Of a stretch of 64,000 bases of DNA, positions 59,784 to 62,231 are shown piece after piece. Origin of the DNA: Batillaria attramentaria (Eukaryota; Mollusca; Gastropoda; Batillariidae); assembly GCA_018292915.2 (NCBI GenBank), contig JACVVK020000338.1, forward strand, positions 524,501 to 588,500. Reading direction: 5' to 3'. Below the pieces are notes generated by a model. The model saw only the letters and a list, made by a program, of their open reading frames with translations. It did no database searches and was not told the origin of the DNA. The position numbers and the translations under genes are program-made. How positions within the stretch are numbered: position 1 is the stretch's first letter; the number at the start of each line of letters is the position of its first letter.

Positions 59784-61232
59784 AGAGAAGGAGAGGTTAG
59801 ATTTTTAAATATCGTAAGTTATGCGAAGTTATGTTATTAATTGTTAAGTCTTGCCATGTCTTATTGTCTTGTTGTATTTTGAGCAAACGCAGTTTTCCCT
59901 TTCACGGAAGGATTGATTTATATTTTTCAATTCAGTCAGACGGAGACAAGATCACAGGAAGGGGGGAGGGGTGGGGGGTGGGTGTGGGGGGTGGTGGTGA
60001 GGGTTTGAGGTGTAATCAAAATAGACGACCATATTCAGTTGCTATGGCACTTCCAAAGTTTTCACGACGATTGCTCTCATTTAAAGCCGTTATTTCAATA
60101 CATTCAAATGCACACATCTTTAGTTTGTAGTAACGTACTGGTACAAGTCGGTTGAAGTGGTAAACGGCCCCTTTTAATCGTTCTAACCGACAAACTGAAA
60201 ATCCAAAGCGTTTTTCCGGTGCTAAGACGTTTTGAACTTGGAAAAACGTAGTGCTAAGGCGTGGGAACCTTGATTGGCATGGCACCGAAAAAACGCCCGT
60301 CCATTTTGTTTCACCCTGCAAAGATGCTCTCTAACACTTTGTTTGATACAACACTTCTCGTACTCGGGTAAAATCTACTGCTGCTTGGAAGCTGGATAGC
60401 AATGTAGATACCACATTGGAGAAATATGGCGGTAAAGTAACAACACGGCTGTGAGAACGGGACGCGAAAGAAAAAGGACAGTGGTCGTGAGAAGAGAGCG
60501 TCGGAAAGCAGGTGTCTGTAGCTACCTTTGAGCTCGAGCATGACAAGATCACGGAGTTCCGTGAAGCGATCGTAACTGGCACTGTCCTCCGGCACACTGT
60601 GGGTTTGCATCCAGCCCCCACAAGCGAACTGGTAGAAATCCTGACACGGGTCGGCACTCATGTCCATAGCTTGCAGGAGCGCTCCGGCTGCAAACGGAGC
60701 GAAACGTGTTATCCAAAACTCAAAACTGTGAGACCCTCTGGACAGTTCAGACCAGAAAATACAGGGTTTGTCTGCAGTAATGGCGTGGAGTTGTTTACCA
60801 AAAACGACGACATGACATTATTTGGACCGCGAGACATTAATTGTACGCAAGCCCGGATGATGAGAAAATGTCCTATCAACAGACGAATCCCTAATCCCTC
60901 TTCGACATCCCCCATCCCACTGACCGAGCCTCGCATCGATTCCCACCCCCCTCCCTTCCCCTCTCCAAGAAAAAAAAAATGTGGCAGTGCATGGCTGAAG
61001 GAAACAATCAGACTTTCTCTCACATCAACCAGTCTGACTTTTTATTCCAAATTTTACCTAATAATGTATCAAACAGGAATACAGGAATTCAAGAAGGCCT
61101 TTATTACACAAGTTTACCCAATAATGTATCAAGCATTAGTACAAGAAGGCTTTTATTAGACATCCTGTCATCCTGGCTTACCTTGTATCACACAATCCGA
61201 GCTGGTGCACGGCCGTTTCTCACCAGTGTCTA
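16949..61232 (-). CDS. Neprilysin-like M13 zinc metallopeptidase, at least 20 exons, 5' end not seen
   Basis: Twenty - strand exons join into about 682 residues covering the whole M13 ectodomain. Family enzymes are type II membrane proteins that cut small extracellular peptides before hydrophobic residues. Seen in order: CTSSDC then [19 protein letters not shown]; a region with [22 protein letters not shown]; the zinc site [23 protein letters not shown] with the third zinc ligand Glu; TDVHSP with the transition-state His; and the C-terminus CYLW. Exon phases agree at the junctions, so the gene looks intact despite introns full of transposons. Neprilysin has 749 residues; the missing ~60 are the cytoplasmic tail and membrane helix. 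NFAQGWC replaces the usual VWC. Endothelin-converting enzyme is the main alternative, but [14 protein letters not shown] is closer to neprilysin. Confidence 0.96.
17301..17377 (-). CDS. M13 peptidase exon with the DVHSP motif
   Basis: Acceptor GTGCAG|GG, donor CAG|GTATAT. It encodes [12 protein letters not shown] then [13 protein letters not shown]; the His of HSP stabilises the transition state. A (CA)n tract lies about 50 nt upstream on the transcript. Confidence 0.94.
17431..17468. repeat. (CA)n microsatellite
   Basis: Pure CA repeat in the intron before the DVHSP exon. Confidence 0.9.
17827..17886. repeat. (TA)n array at the edge of the 555-bp satellite
   Basis: About 30 TA units. The satellite units of this locus begin within about 20 bp of it. 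Confidence 0.9.
17901..18877 (+). repeat. 555-bp satellite, + orientation, about 1.75 units
   Basis: TCTGGGGCAGCCTTTTGGTG starts units at 17901 and 18457, a period of 556 bp. Other landmarks are CCAATATAGGGCAAGGCGGA and GAAACCATGGTCGTGAGCGG. The second unit stops in a (TA)n array at 18878-18937. Inverted copies lie at 26031-27235. Confidence 0.92.
18878..18937. repeat. (TA)n array
   Basis: Replaces the remainder of the second satellite unit. Confidence 0.9.
18965..19988 (+). repeat. R4: degenerate ~145-bp tandem repeat carrying TCAAGGTCA sites
   Basis: Each unit reads roughly: TGGCCTTGACCTTGA, spacer, AAGGTCATT, then TATCATCATGCCAAGTTTGG, then TTCTGAGAAAATGCCAA. Exact TCAAGGTCA or its complement occurs at 19022, 19161, 19294, 19421, 19562, 19578, 19714 and 19855. 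It begins CTAGAGAGGCAGAAGCCT, also seen at 28442, so that is probably the family's left edge. Confidence 0.88.
20211..20306 (-). CDS. M13 peptidase exon
   Basis: Acceptor TGGCAG|GCT, donor CACAG|GTGCTC. It encodes [18 protein letters not shown] then [14 protein letters not shown], the conserved LPGL...LFF.NFAQ segment. Confidence 0.96.
20429..20494 (-). CDS. M13 peptidase exon with the ENIAD zinc-ligand motif
   Basis: Acceptor CGCAG|GTT, donor ATATG|GTAATA. It encodes [16 protein letters not shown] then IKAAYM. Glu of ENIAD is the third zinc ligand. Confidence 0.97.
20871..20995 (-). CDS. M13 peptidase exon, acceptor preceded by pure (TG)n
   Basis: It encodes [20 protein letters not shown] through [10 protein letters not shown]. 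Donor CAC|GTGCGT. The acceptor TAG lies directly after an uninterrupted ~60-nt (TG)n run (20998-21057 on the + strand), with no ordinary pyrimidine tract. Confidence 0.95.
20998..21057. repeat. (CA)n abutting an M13 3' splice site
   Basis: Read as (UG)n on the gene's strand, ending two bases before the acceptor AG. Confidence 0.93.
21205..21345 (+). repeat. R1 repeat fragment
   Basis: Contains AAAGTTGTTTCTCCAAAC and CTAGATCCTCTACGACC, also present at 23586, 34329 and 43225. It is followed by a G run and (AG)n to 21394. Confidence 0.8.
21415..22575. repeat. CGCG palindrome block: dozens of TTTTCGCGAAAA units
   Basis: Nearly every 20-40 bp there is a palindrome of the form T(4-8)-CGCG-A(4-8), or variants with CCGCGAAA, CGCCAAA or CTGCAGAA. 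A higher-order period of about 515 bp is visible: GACTGAGTGGGCTAG recurs at 21872 and 22387, and CGGACACCAATGTT follows each. Both strands stay open for long Phe/Lys/Arg-rich frames simply because of the composition; I do not regard these as genes. Confidence 0.93.
22590..22717. repeat. (GA)n microsatellites
   Basis: GA runs at about 22590-22638 and 22690-22717, separated by a duplicated TTCCGTGAACTAAACAT R1 edge. Confidence 0.88.
22640..23699 (+). repeat. R1 interspersed repeat, copy 1
   Basis: Carries the family landmarks: AACTAAACATTTGACGTCAG, TCTGGAAGATCTAGAGGGCT, a (CA)n tract (23319-23358) followed by (GC)n, CACAACTCCCGCTAAAAAGA and CGCAGCGAAATCTGCCCCAT. Non-coding. Confidence 0.85.
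23700..24770 (+). repeat. R1 interspersed repeat, copy 2
   Basis: Same landmarks in the same order, with a long (CA)n at 24447-24519. Copies 1 and 2 are adjacent and parallel. The right end GTTTCTCAATAGAGAAAC is a near-palindrome. Confidence 0.85.
24807..24874 (-). CDS. M13 peptidase exon with the HExxH zinc site
   Basis: Acceptor GTGCAG|G, donor CAGG|GTGAGT. It encodes [18 protein letters not shown] then FDDQ. The two His bind zinc and the Glu is the catalytic base. Confidence 0.98.
25093..25965 (-). repeat. R2/R3 composite repeat
   Basis: R2 (about 25093-25360; AACGCACTTCTCCGCTTCAG on the + strand) plus (GT)n (25385-25432) plus two R3 half-units (TATCTCCGAAAA.ACTCAACC and GAGTTATCGCCCTT). 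The same composite lies in opposite orientation at 46365-47135. Confidence 0.82.
25968..26030. repeat. (TA)n array
   Basis: Borders the inverted satellite block. Confidence 0.9.
26031..27375 (-). repeat. 555-bp satellite, - orientation, mosaic of 3-4 partial units
   Basis: GGGGAAGTAAGTAAAGCTGA starts units at 26031 and 26586 (555 bp apart). A third, shorter unit starts near 26920 after an ATATAT junction, and fragments at 27175-27235 (-) and 27236-27375 (+) face each other. The block ends 40 bp from an M13 exon. Confidence 0.9.
27415..27466 (-). CDS. M13 peptidase exon (52 bp) with [10 protein letters not shown]
   Basis: Acceptor ATCAAG|CT, donor CCCAC|GTGAGA. It encodes [16 protein letters not shown], part of the substrate-binding region. 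A (TG)n tract on the gene strand lies about 20 nt before the acceptor. Confidence 0.95.
27488..27548. repeat. (CA)n near an M13 acceptor
   Basis: About 30 CA units. (TA)n(GA)n follows at 27663-27727. Confidence 0.92.
27728..28439. other. M13 intron, nothing identified
   Basis: AT-rich unique-looking DNA with no gene and no repeat shared with the rest of the window. Confidence 0.5.
28440..29190 (+). repeat. R4 repeat, second locus
   Basis: Same left edge (CTAGAGAGGCAGAAGCCT) and unit as at 18965. Exact TCAAGGTCA or its complement at 28479, 28614, 28624, 28734 and 28890. Confidence 0.88.
29191..29831. other. M13 intron
   Basis: No gene visible. A (GA)-rich tract lies at 29780-29817. Confidence 0.5.
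29832..29890 (-). CDS. M13 peptidase exon with NAFYSP
   Basis: Acceptor TTTCAG|G, donor ATAA|GTACGA. It encodes [19 protein letters not shown]. The Asn-Ala-Phe/Tyr-Tyr motif positions substrate. (TG)n starts four bases before the acceptor. Confidence 0.95.
29897..29994. repeat. (CA)n with two ACCGGTAC interruptions, abutting an M13 acceptor
   Basis: A 98-bp tract. The interruptions suggest duplication within the array. Confidence 0.9.
30223..30326 (-). CDS. M13 peptidase exon
   Basis: Acceptor TTTCAG|ATT, donor AAGGC|GTAAGT. It encodes [20 protein letters not shown] through LLNKQPDRK. Confidence 0.95.
30572..30649 (-). CDS. M13 peptidase exon
   Basis: Acceptor TTGCAG|GCT, donor GAT|GTAAGC. 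It encodes [18 protein letters not shown] then ALQELYKD, with the conserved IGYP. Confidence 0.95.
30904..30978. repeat. (CA)n just downstream of an M13 donor
   Basis: On the gene strand a (TG)n run begins about six bases after the donor of the next exon. Confidence 0.92.
30985..31083 (-). CDS. M13 peptidase exon
   Basis: Acceptor GTGCAG|GCT, donor AAG|GTTGTC. It encodes [16 protein letters not shown] then [17 protein letters not shown], with the conserved WMD.T...A..K pattern. Confidence 0.96.
31457..32714 (+). mobile_element. Non-autonomous PIF/Harbinger-like element
   Basis: Perfect 18-bp inverted termini GGGCCGTGGTCACGACGC (right end complementary) are flanked by CTG on both sides, a 3-bp target duplication. 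Three bp is typical of PIF/Harbinger, although TNA is the usual sequence. The inside carries a transposase N-terminal fragment and an internal hairpin (about 32097-32170 against 32372-32445). 1258 bp; sits in an M13 intron. Confidence 0.88.
31653..31844 (+). pseudogene. Harbinger transposase N-terminal fragment
   Basis: The 63-codon frame reads [20 protein letters not shown] then [15 protein letters not shown]. This resembles the HARBI1-type N-terminus (basic stretch, R.NPFELYDDEEF..RFR). The rest of the transposase is absent, so it is not functional alone. Confidence 0.75.
32816..32934 (-). CDS. M13 peptidase exon with RWKTC
   Basis: Acceptor CTCACAG|GG, donor AAA|GTAACT. It encodes [18 protein letters not shown] then [19 protein letters not shown]. 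The RWK.CV...GQLYV.KYF pattern is conserved. (TG)n lies 11 nt before the acceptor. Confidence 0.95.
32946..32997. repeat. (CA)n near an M13 acceptor
   Basis: Uninterrupted CA run. Confidence 0.92.
33520..33800 (+). repeat. R6 dispersed repeat, copy 1
   Basis: Shares TTTGGATT.TCAGTT.GTCGGTTAGAAC, GGGGCCGTTTA and AATAACGGCT...GAGAGCAATCGT with the reverse complement of 60035-60300. Non-coding, family unknown. Confidence 0.8.
33964..34061 (-). CDS. M13 peptidase exon
   Basis: Acceptor CTACAG|T. It encodes [17 protein letters not shown] then [14 protein letters not shown]. Two donors are possible: GAG|GTTTGT (33968) or GTTT|GTGTAC (33964). Only the second keeps the frame with the next exon, joining as LREV-W-ATQSR. 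Confidence 0.9.
34170..35503 (+). repeat. R1 interspersed repeat, copy 3 (left of a nested insertion)
   Basis: Standard R1 landmarks. 34178-34330 duplicates its own internal part at 34900-35055. It includes five copies of a 16-bp CTTCTTCTGTCTCTGT unit (about 34408-34485), a T/G run, and (CA)n at 35265-35332. The copy is cut at 35503 and resumes at 38952. Confidence 0.85.
35639..36817. mobile_element. Foldback element with 145-bp inverted arms
   Basis: Arm 35639-35783 is inversely repeated at 36673-36817, with a third copy of most of it at about 36115-36236. Landmarks are ACGTTAAACACCCAAACACC and TTAGCGAGGCGTTTCC. Contains (GA)n(TTTA)n at 35865-35906. Non-coding. Confidence 0.85.
36818..37234. 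other. Remainder of the insert and end of module X of the outer copy
   Basis: Unassigned sequence to about 37190, then GGCAAGGGGGTTGCACTCTG, the usual end of module X. Confidence 0.6.
37235..38535 (-). mobile_element. 9-bp-TSD element, inverted middle copy
   Basis: It starts with CACTCTCTGGGGCACAGAG (the complement of the family's right end) and runs Y then X in reverse, interrupted by the inner copy. Its far end lacks GGAGTCTA and fuses at GCACTCT with the outer copy's module Y, so one terminus was lost, probably by recombination between GCACTCT motifs. Confidence 0.82.
37624..38262 (+). mobile_element. 9-bp-TSD element, inner copy (639 bp)
   Basis: Complete X-Y copy from TAGACTCCAGAGTGC to GAGAGTG, flanked by CACCTTTGC at 37615-37623 and 38263-38271. 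The duplicated target is part of the element's own X/Y junction. Confidence 0.92.
38952..39040 (+). repeat. R1 copy 3, right part after the insertion
   Basis: Resumes TATTGTCTGGAGAAACGTCA and ends near GCAGCGAAATCTGCCCCAT, in register with 35503. Confidence 0.85.
39041..39477. other. M13 intron
   Basis: No gene. A C run lies at 39387-39402. Confidence 0.5.
39478..39611 (-). CDS. M13 peptidase exon
   Basis: Acceptor TTCCAG|TTT, donor AAAAG|GTAAAC. It encodes [17 protein letters not shown] then [20 protein letters not shown]. This part diverges from vertebrate neprilysin, but the [11 protein letters not shown] pattern, phase 0 start and position fit. Confidence 0.88.
39867..39906. repeat. Perfect palindrome, 18-bp arms with 1-nt centre
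   Basis: CAAAGACCGTAGATAATA is followed by one T and its exact complement. Cruciform-prone; in an M13 intron. Confidence 0.9.
39999..40085 (-). CDS. M13 peptidase exon
   Basis: Acceptor CCCCAG|ATA, donor CGCAG|GTAGCC. It encodes [18 protein letters not shown] then [11 protein letters not shown], matching the RRD.E..YNKMT..EL..L.P pattern. Confidence 0.96.
40822..41004 (-). CDS. M13 peptidase exon with VDQPTLGL
   Basis: The acceptor TTAG|GTT follows directly on (TG)n; donor AAT|GTGAGT. It encodes [16 protein letters not shown], an alanine-rich stretch and [11 protein letters not shown]. The family consensus is DQPGLGLPSRDYY. Confidence 0.96.
41007..41116. repeat. (CA)n(CG)n abutting an M13 acceptor
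   Basis: CA tract then CG and CGCA units, ending about 35 bp from the next mobile element. Confidence 0.92.
41151..41822 (+). mobile_element. 9-bp-TSD element, simple copy (672 bp)
   Basis: TAGACTCCAGAGTGC to CCCCAGAGAGTG, with GTGTTTTGC on both sides (41142-41150 and 41823-41831). Modules X and Y in standard order. The ends are not clean inverted repeats, but each carries an ACTC..GAGT mini-hairpin. Confidence 0.93.
41973..42178 (-). CDS. M13 peptidase exon
   Basis: Acceptor TTTCAG|AG, donor TGG|GTACTA. It encodes [20 protein letters not shown] through [13 protein letters not shown]; the LG.WP and D.QNSS...I patterns are conserved. Confidence 0.96.
42440..42600. repeat. Short repeats of GGGATTTCAGGAAATCACT
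   Basis: At least three imperfect copies in both orientations within 150 bp. Otherwise 42179-43200 shows no gene. Confidence 0.75.
43200..44188 (+). repeat. R1 interspersed repeat, copy 4 (left part)
   Basis: R1 landmarks from AAAGTTGTTTCTCCAAAT through (GA)n at 43381-43423 to CATGACCGATTTCTTTAA, where a TIR element interrupts it. Confidence 0.85.
44253..44423 (+). CDS. Small ORF with a SAP-like C-terminal segment
   Basis: 56 codons from ATGATG. The end reads [18 protein letters not shown] then [10 protein letters not shown] and stop, matching the SAP helix-extension-helix pattern (LK.YL...G...SG.K..LI..). SAP modules bind AT-rich DNA and head several transposon-encoded proteins. Here it stops right after the motif, so it is probably the first exon or a truncated remnant. 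Start choice is uncertain. Confidence 0.5.
   Translation: MMWAMHAMASNVSVSTGKDVRDKNKLMKVPELKKYPKDRGVRFSGYTKAQLITLAL
44454..44660 (-). pseudogene. THAP-domain fragment, first Cys replaced by a stop
   Basis: From MMPHYH the frame meets TGA where a THAP protein has its first zinc Cys (TGC would differ by one base). It then reads [32 protein letters not shown] and [17 protein letters not shown] before a stop. The C...C start and W.KAIRR..F are THAP hallmarks; the second half with the CxxH pair is missing. THAP domains bind transposon ends. Confidence 0.72.
44770..45065 (+). repeat. R1 copy 4, right part
   Basis: Continues GGGAGATAACTCTTCTAAAA, (CA)n at 44905-44976, CACAACTCCCGCCAAAAAGA, and ends in TTTAGTTCACGGAATTTACG, an inverted form of the motif near the left side of other copies. 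Confidence 0.83.
45066..45653. other. M13 intron with (CGCA)n(CA)n
   Basis: A microsatellite at 45518-45585 switches from CGCA to CA units. No gene seen. Confidence 0.6.
45654..45992 (+). mobile_element. Old LTR fragment of the same gypsy family, with primer-site remnant
   Basis: Aligns along its whole length with the LTRs at 50474 and 55328 (GTTGTAGAGATCG, TTCTAGACCATCCCAGA.CATG, GGAGTTGTATTCTGTTGTAT) but is clearly diverged. About 24 bp after it resemble the primer-binding region, so it is the 5' end of a lost element, not a pure solo LTR. No target duplication found. Confidence 0.82.
45993..46364. other. M13 intron, nothing identified
   Basis: AT-rich, with a T run near 46183. Confidence 0.5.
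46365..47135 (+). repeat. R3/R2 composite repeat, opposite orientation to 25.1 kb
   Basis: Two R3 half-units (GGGCGATAACTC...GTATTTTCGGAGA.ACAGGC), (CA)n at 46861-46898, then R2 (GGCACTCACTGAGG.GGAGAA), ending in the near-palindrome ATGTTGTTTCCAT...ATGGAAACAACAT. Confidence 0.83.
47136..47290 (-). repeat. R1 fragment
   Basis: Reverse of the TTGTTATTGTTGCC / AAATTTCAT piece, followed by CGAAATCTGCCCCATCCCAT and a TTTCTCTATAGAGAAA palindrome. Confidence 0.75.
47291..47694. other. M13 intron, nothing identified
   Basis: No gene. It ends with the 9-bp target CTTTAGTCC. Confidence 0.5.
47695..48405 (+). mobile_element. 9-bp-TSD element, simple copy (711 bp)
   Basis: TAGACTCCAGAGTGC to GAGAGTG, with CTTTAGTCC on both sides (47686-47694 and 48406-48414). 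Relative to 41151 it has an extra ~40 bp near 48220 containing an ATCTAGATCTATACG inverted motif. Confidence 0.93.
48406..48970. other. Left part of a Harbinger-like region
   Basis: GGTATTCACGTCGCGCTAAACGG near 48809 has an imperfect inverted partner ending near 50290 (GTTACGTGAATACC). These may be the ends of the element carrying the next three features; no clear target duplication was found. Confidence 0.45.
48971..49343 (+). pseudogene. Myb/SANT-like DNA-binding protein remnant of a Harbinger element
   Basis: [19 protein letters not shown] then [14 protein letters not shown] stops at 49105. The next helices continue in another frame from 49122: [16 protein letters not shown] then [17 protein letters not shown]. 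The FSTEE...LLE...I.E.VN...R...EVK.KW..LK pattern is that of the Myb-like second protein of PIF/Harbinger elements, which carries the transposase to the nucleus and DNA. Broken by a frameshift and stop, unless an intron is spliced here. Confidence 0.72.
49773..49845 (+). tRNA. tRNA-Leu(CAG)-like sequence, probably a pseudogene or SINE head
   Basis: A-box TTAGCTCAAAGG, loop TTCAGAT with CAG in the anticodon position, a perfect B-box GGTTCGAATCC (49824-49834), CCA and a T6 pol III terminator. The acceptor pairs only about 4 of 7 and the anticodon stem is weak, so I do not think it is a working tRNA. Confidence 0.5.
49921..50199 (-). pseudogene. Harbinger transposase N-terminal fragment
   Basis: [20 protein letters not shown] then [19 protein letters not shown], a gap, and [15 protein letters not shown]. 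It parallels the fragment at 31653 but is a different family member. It faces the Myb-like remnant, the convergent layout of two-gene Harbinger elements. The catalytic domain is missing. Confidence 0.72.
50200..50468. other. Right part of the Harbinger-like region
   Basis: No gene. It runs up to the gypsy target site GTTAT at 50469-50473. Confidence 0.5.
50474..50793 (+). repeat. 5' LTR
   Basis: Contains a TATATAAG box near 50628 and AATAAAG near 50703, so the transcript probably starts about 25 bp after the first and the R region ends after the second. Confidence 0.93.
50802..50822 (+). promoter_or_regulatory. Primer-binding site
   Basis: TGGCGTCGCCGACAGGATT starts eight bases after the 5' LTR, the usual place for the tRNA 3' end to anneal. 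I could not assign the tRNA with confidence. Confidence 0.7.
50930..51586 (+). pseudogene. gag, N-terminal part
   Basis: Starts at ATG with a Gln/Glu-rich coiled-coil stretch (repeated QQKEQME units, residues ~10-50), then a retrotransposon capsid-like region ([56 protein letters not shown]). The frame is lost after CDFPSIQ, where the capsid continues in another frame at 51552. Confidence 0.88.
51552..52379 (+). pseudogene. gag C-terminal part, zinc knuckles and protease
   Basis: Continues the capsid ([19 protein letters not shown]), then two zinc knuckles: [13 protein letters not shown] (CX2CX3HX4C) and [14 protein letters not shown] (CX2CX4HX4C). The protease region reads [18 protein letters not shown]; the usual Asp-Thr-Gly is Asp-Thr-Ala here. 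The frame breaks again near 52300, before the RT linker. Confidence 0.88.
52358..53359 (+). pseudogene. Reverse transcriptase part of pol
   Basis: RT blocks: [47 protein letters not shown], then [12 protein letters not shown] with the catalytic DD (FQDD instead of YVDD), and [12 protein letters not shown]. The frame is lost around 53345-53390 by two compensating shifts just before RNase H. Confidence 0.93.
53426..54757 (+). pseudogene. RNase H and integrase part of pol
   Basis: RNase [44 protein letters not shown] and [10 protein letters not shown]. Integrase: zinc-binding [10 protein letters not shown]...CDSC, catalytic Asp in [11 protein letters not shown], Asp in [11 protein letters not shown], Glu in [16 protein letters not shown], so the DDE triad is present. 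The frame breaks near 54660. Confidence 0.93.
54660..55293 (+). pseudogene. Integrase C-terminal part in two further frames
   Basis: [20 protein letters not shown] then [17 protein letters not shown] continues in one frame to about 54860. [19 protein letters not shown] then [13 protein letters not shown] (chromodomain-free, SH3-like tail) continues in another to the stop at 55293. GGTAGGGAGG at 55318 is the polypurine tract. Confidence 0.88.
55328..55641 (+). repeat. 3' LTR
   Basis: Near-identical to the 5' LTR; 6 bp shorter in a TTCC microrepeat and one CTTACGC/CTTGCGC difference. Confidence 0.93.
55647..56379. other. M13 intron
   Basis: No gene seen. C run at 56011-56028, (TG)n at 56310-56361. 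Confidence 0.5.
56380..57935 (-). repeat. R4 repeat, third locus, interrupted by a LINE 3' end
   Basis: Reverse orientation relative to 18965 (GGCATTTTC.C.GAATCTAC, CACCAAACTTGGC). TCAAGGTCA or its complement at 57795, 57805 and 57811. Interrupted at 56555-57429. Confidence 0.85.
56555..57429 (+). mobile_element. 5'-truncated LINE, non-coding 3' end with (ACTC)n tail
   Basis: TTCTCGGAATCTAC (14 bp) flanks it on both sides (56541-56554 and 57430-57443), and the right end is AAAAACTCACTCACTCACTC. Long target duplication plus a short tandem tail is the signature of target-primed reverse transcription. No coding match; two open frames inside look accidental. Confidence 0.85.
57936..58593. other. 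M13 intron with low-complexity tracts
   Basis: (TC)n(AC)n at 58131-58180, mixed G/C runs at 58184-58270, and C or G runs near 58470 and 58558. Confidence 0.6.
58594..58680 (-). CDS. M13 peptidase exon
   Basis: Acceptor GTCAG|GT, donor GAAG|GTAAGG. It encodes [17 protein letters not shown] then [11 protein letters not shown], with the conserved KAK.LY.SC. Confidence 0.97.
58998..59697 (+). pseudogene. Degenerate LINE reverse transcriptase fragment (second family)
   Basis: [11 protein letters not shown], then [17 protein letters not shown] after an internal stop, ELIIDFR after another, and in a shifted frame [28 protein letters not shown] and near the end [14 protein letters not shown]. Pattern of fingers/palm block C to the C-terminus of a Rex/CR1-like LINE, unrelated to the family at 1-2073. 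Several stops and shifts. Confidence 0.82.
59721..59781. repeat. (GT)n microsatellite
   Basis: About 30 GT units. G-rich DNA at 59960-60010. Confidence 0.92.
60035..60300 (-). repeat. R6 dispersed repeat, copy 2
   Basis: Reverse complement of most of 33520-33800. Confidence 0.8.
60526..60687 (-). CDS. M13 peptidase exon with the [14 protein letters not shown] signature
   Basis: Acceptor TTGCAG|CC, donor AAAG|GTAGCT. It encodes [34 protein letters not shown] and [15 protein letters not shown], the start of the M13 ectodomain. Confidence 0.98.
60688..61181. other. M13 intron
   Basis: Two direct copies of a TTTACC.AATAATGTATCAA motif near 61050 and 61115. No gene. Confidence 0.5.
61182..61232 (-). 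CDS. M13 peptidase, most upstream exon found
   Basis: Acceptor CTGTCAG|TA, donor CAAG|GTAAGC. It encodes [16 protein letters not shown], the first disulfide Cys pair after the membrane stalk. It needs one base from an earlier exon, so the gene continues to the right. Confidence 0.9.
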
Positions 61233-61410
61233 CTGACAGAAACAGTGGACGATAAGGGCAGGATAGATGATGATGATGATGATGATGTTGATGATGGTGG
61301 TGTAAGAGGGCGCGTCAGTGAAGACTGAGAAAGTAAACATTTGTCTTGAAATCTCCCGCATAATCCAAAACTACTGATATCGTTGGTTAGAACAACATTC
61401 GATGTATATA

Positions 61411-61681
61411 TGTGAAATTACCTAATTCATGAAATAGGCATCGACTTTGCATAATATCATGACCAAGGCAGCTCATTGCCTAAAGTGTGAACTGATTTTG
61501 AAAAGTTACTTATTTCATGAATTAGGCAGCCCATTAGGCAGATTAATAATAATAATAATAACGGATATTTTTATGGCGCCTTATCTCGTACGGAGCTCTA
61601 CGGAGATTAGTTTTAATTCATTTGTTTTTACTTCATTCATACACACGCACACGAAAAGCAACCATGCAAGTATATTTTTGC

Positions 61682-61770
<89 letters not shown>

Positions 61771-61921
61771 CAGGGAACCATTCTTTGCCTAATTCGTGAA
61801 CTACGCAGTTTTACCTACAGCCTGTTTCATGAAATAGGCAACTTTTCAAAATCCGTTCACACTTTAGGCAGTGCCCAAAAGCAAAATCGCTGTCTGTATC
61901 ACGAATTAGGTAATTTCACAA
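61411..61921. mobile_element. Foldback MITE with GTGAAATTACCTAATTC ends
   Basis: The left arm from about 61411 and the right arm to about 61921 are inverted repeats of roughly 120 bp (GAAATTACCTAATTC.TGA, ...CCTAAAGTGTGAAC.GATTTTGAAAAGTT). The centre holds (AAT)n and an 85-bp (CA)n (61685-61769). TTCATGAAATAGGCA recurs several times. Confidence 0.82.
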
Positions 61922-62231
61922 ATTAGGCACGACATGTACATAAACTGACGGCCAAAAGAAACTTTACAAATCTAAAAGTGAAGGAACTGACATGAAAAGT
62001 CGTGTTTCGGTTCACAAACCATTGAATACATAACCCGAAGACACAACCCACTAAATCAGCCCAGCACGTGTAGTGCACACTTTGCCTGTAAAGGTGCGAT
62101 TTTGCAACAACCAAAAAAAAAAAAAAAAAAAAACGTGATCCGGTCAGCGTGAACACTGCCCATGGATGGTGGGTATAAAAAAAAGCTTTAAAGCGTTCCA
62201 GCATTCACTGCCATACAAAAACACACGAAAA

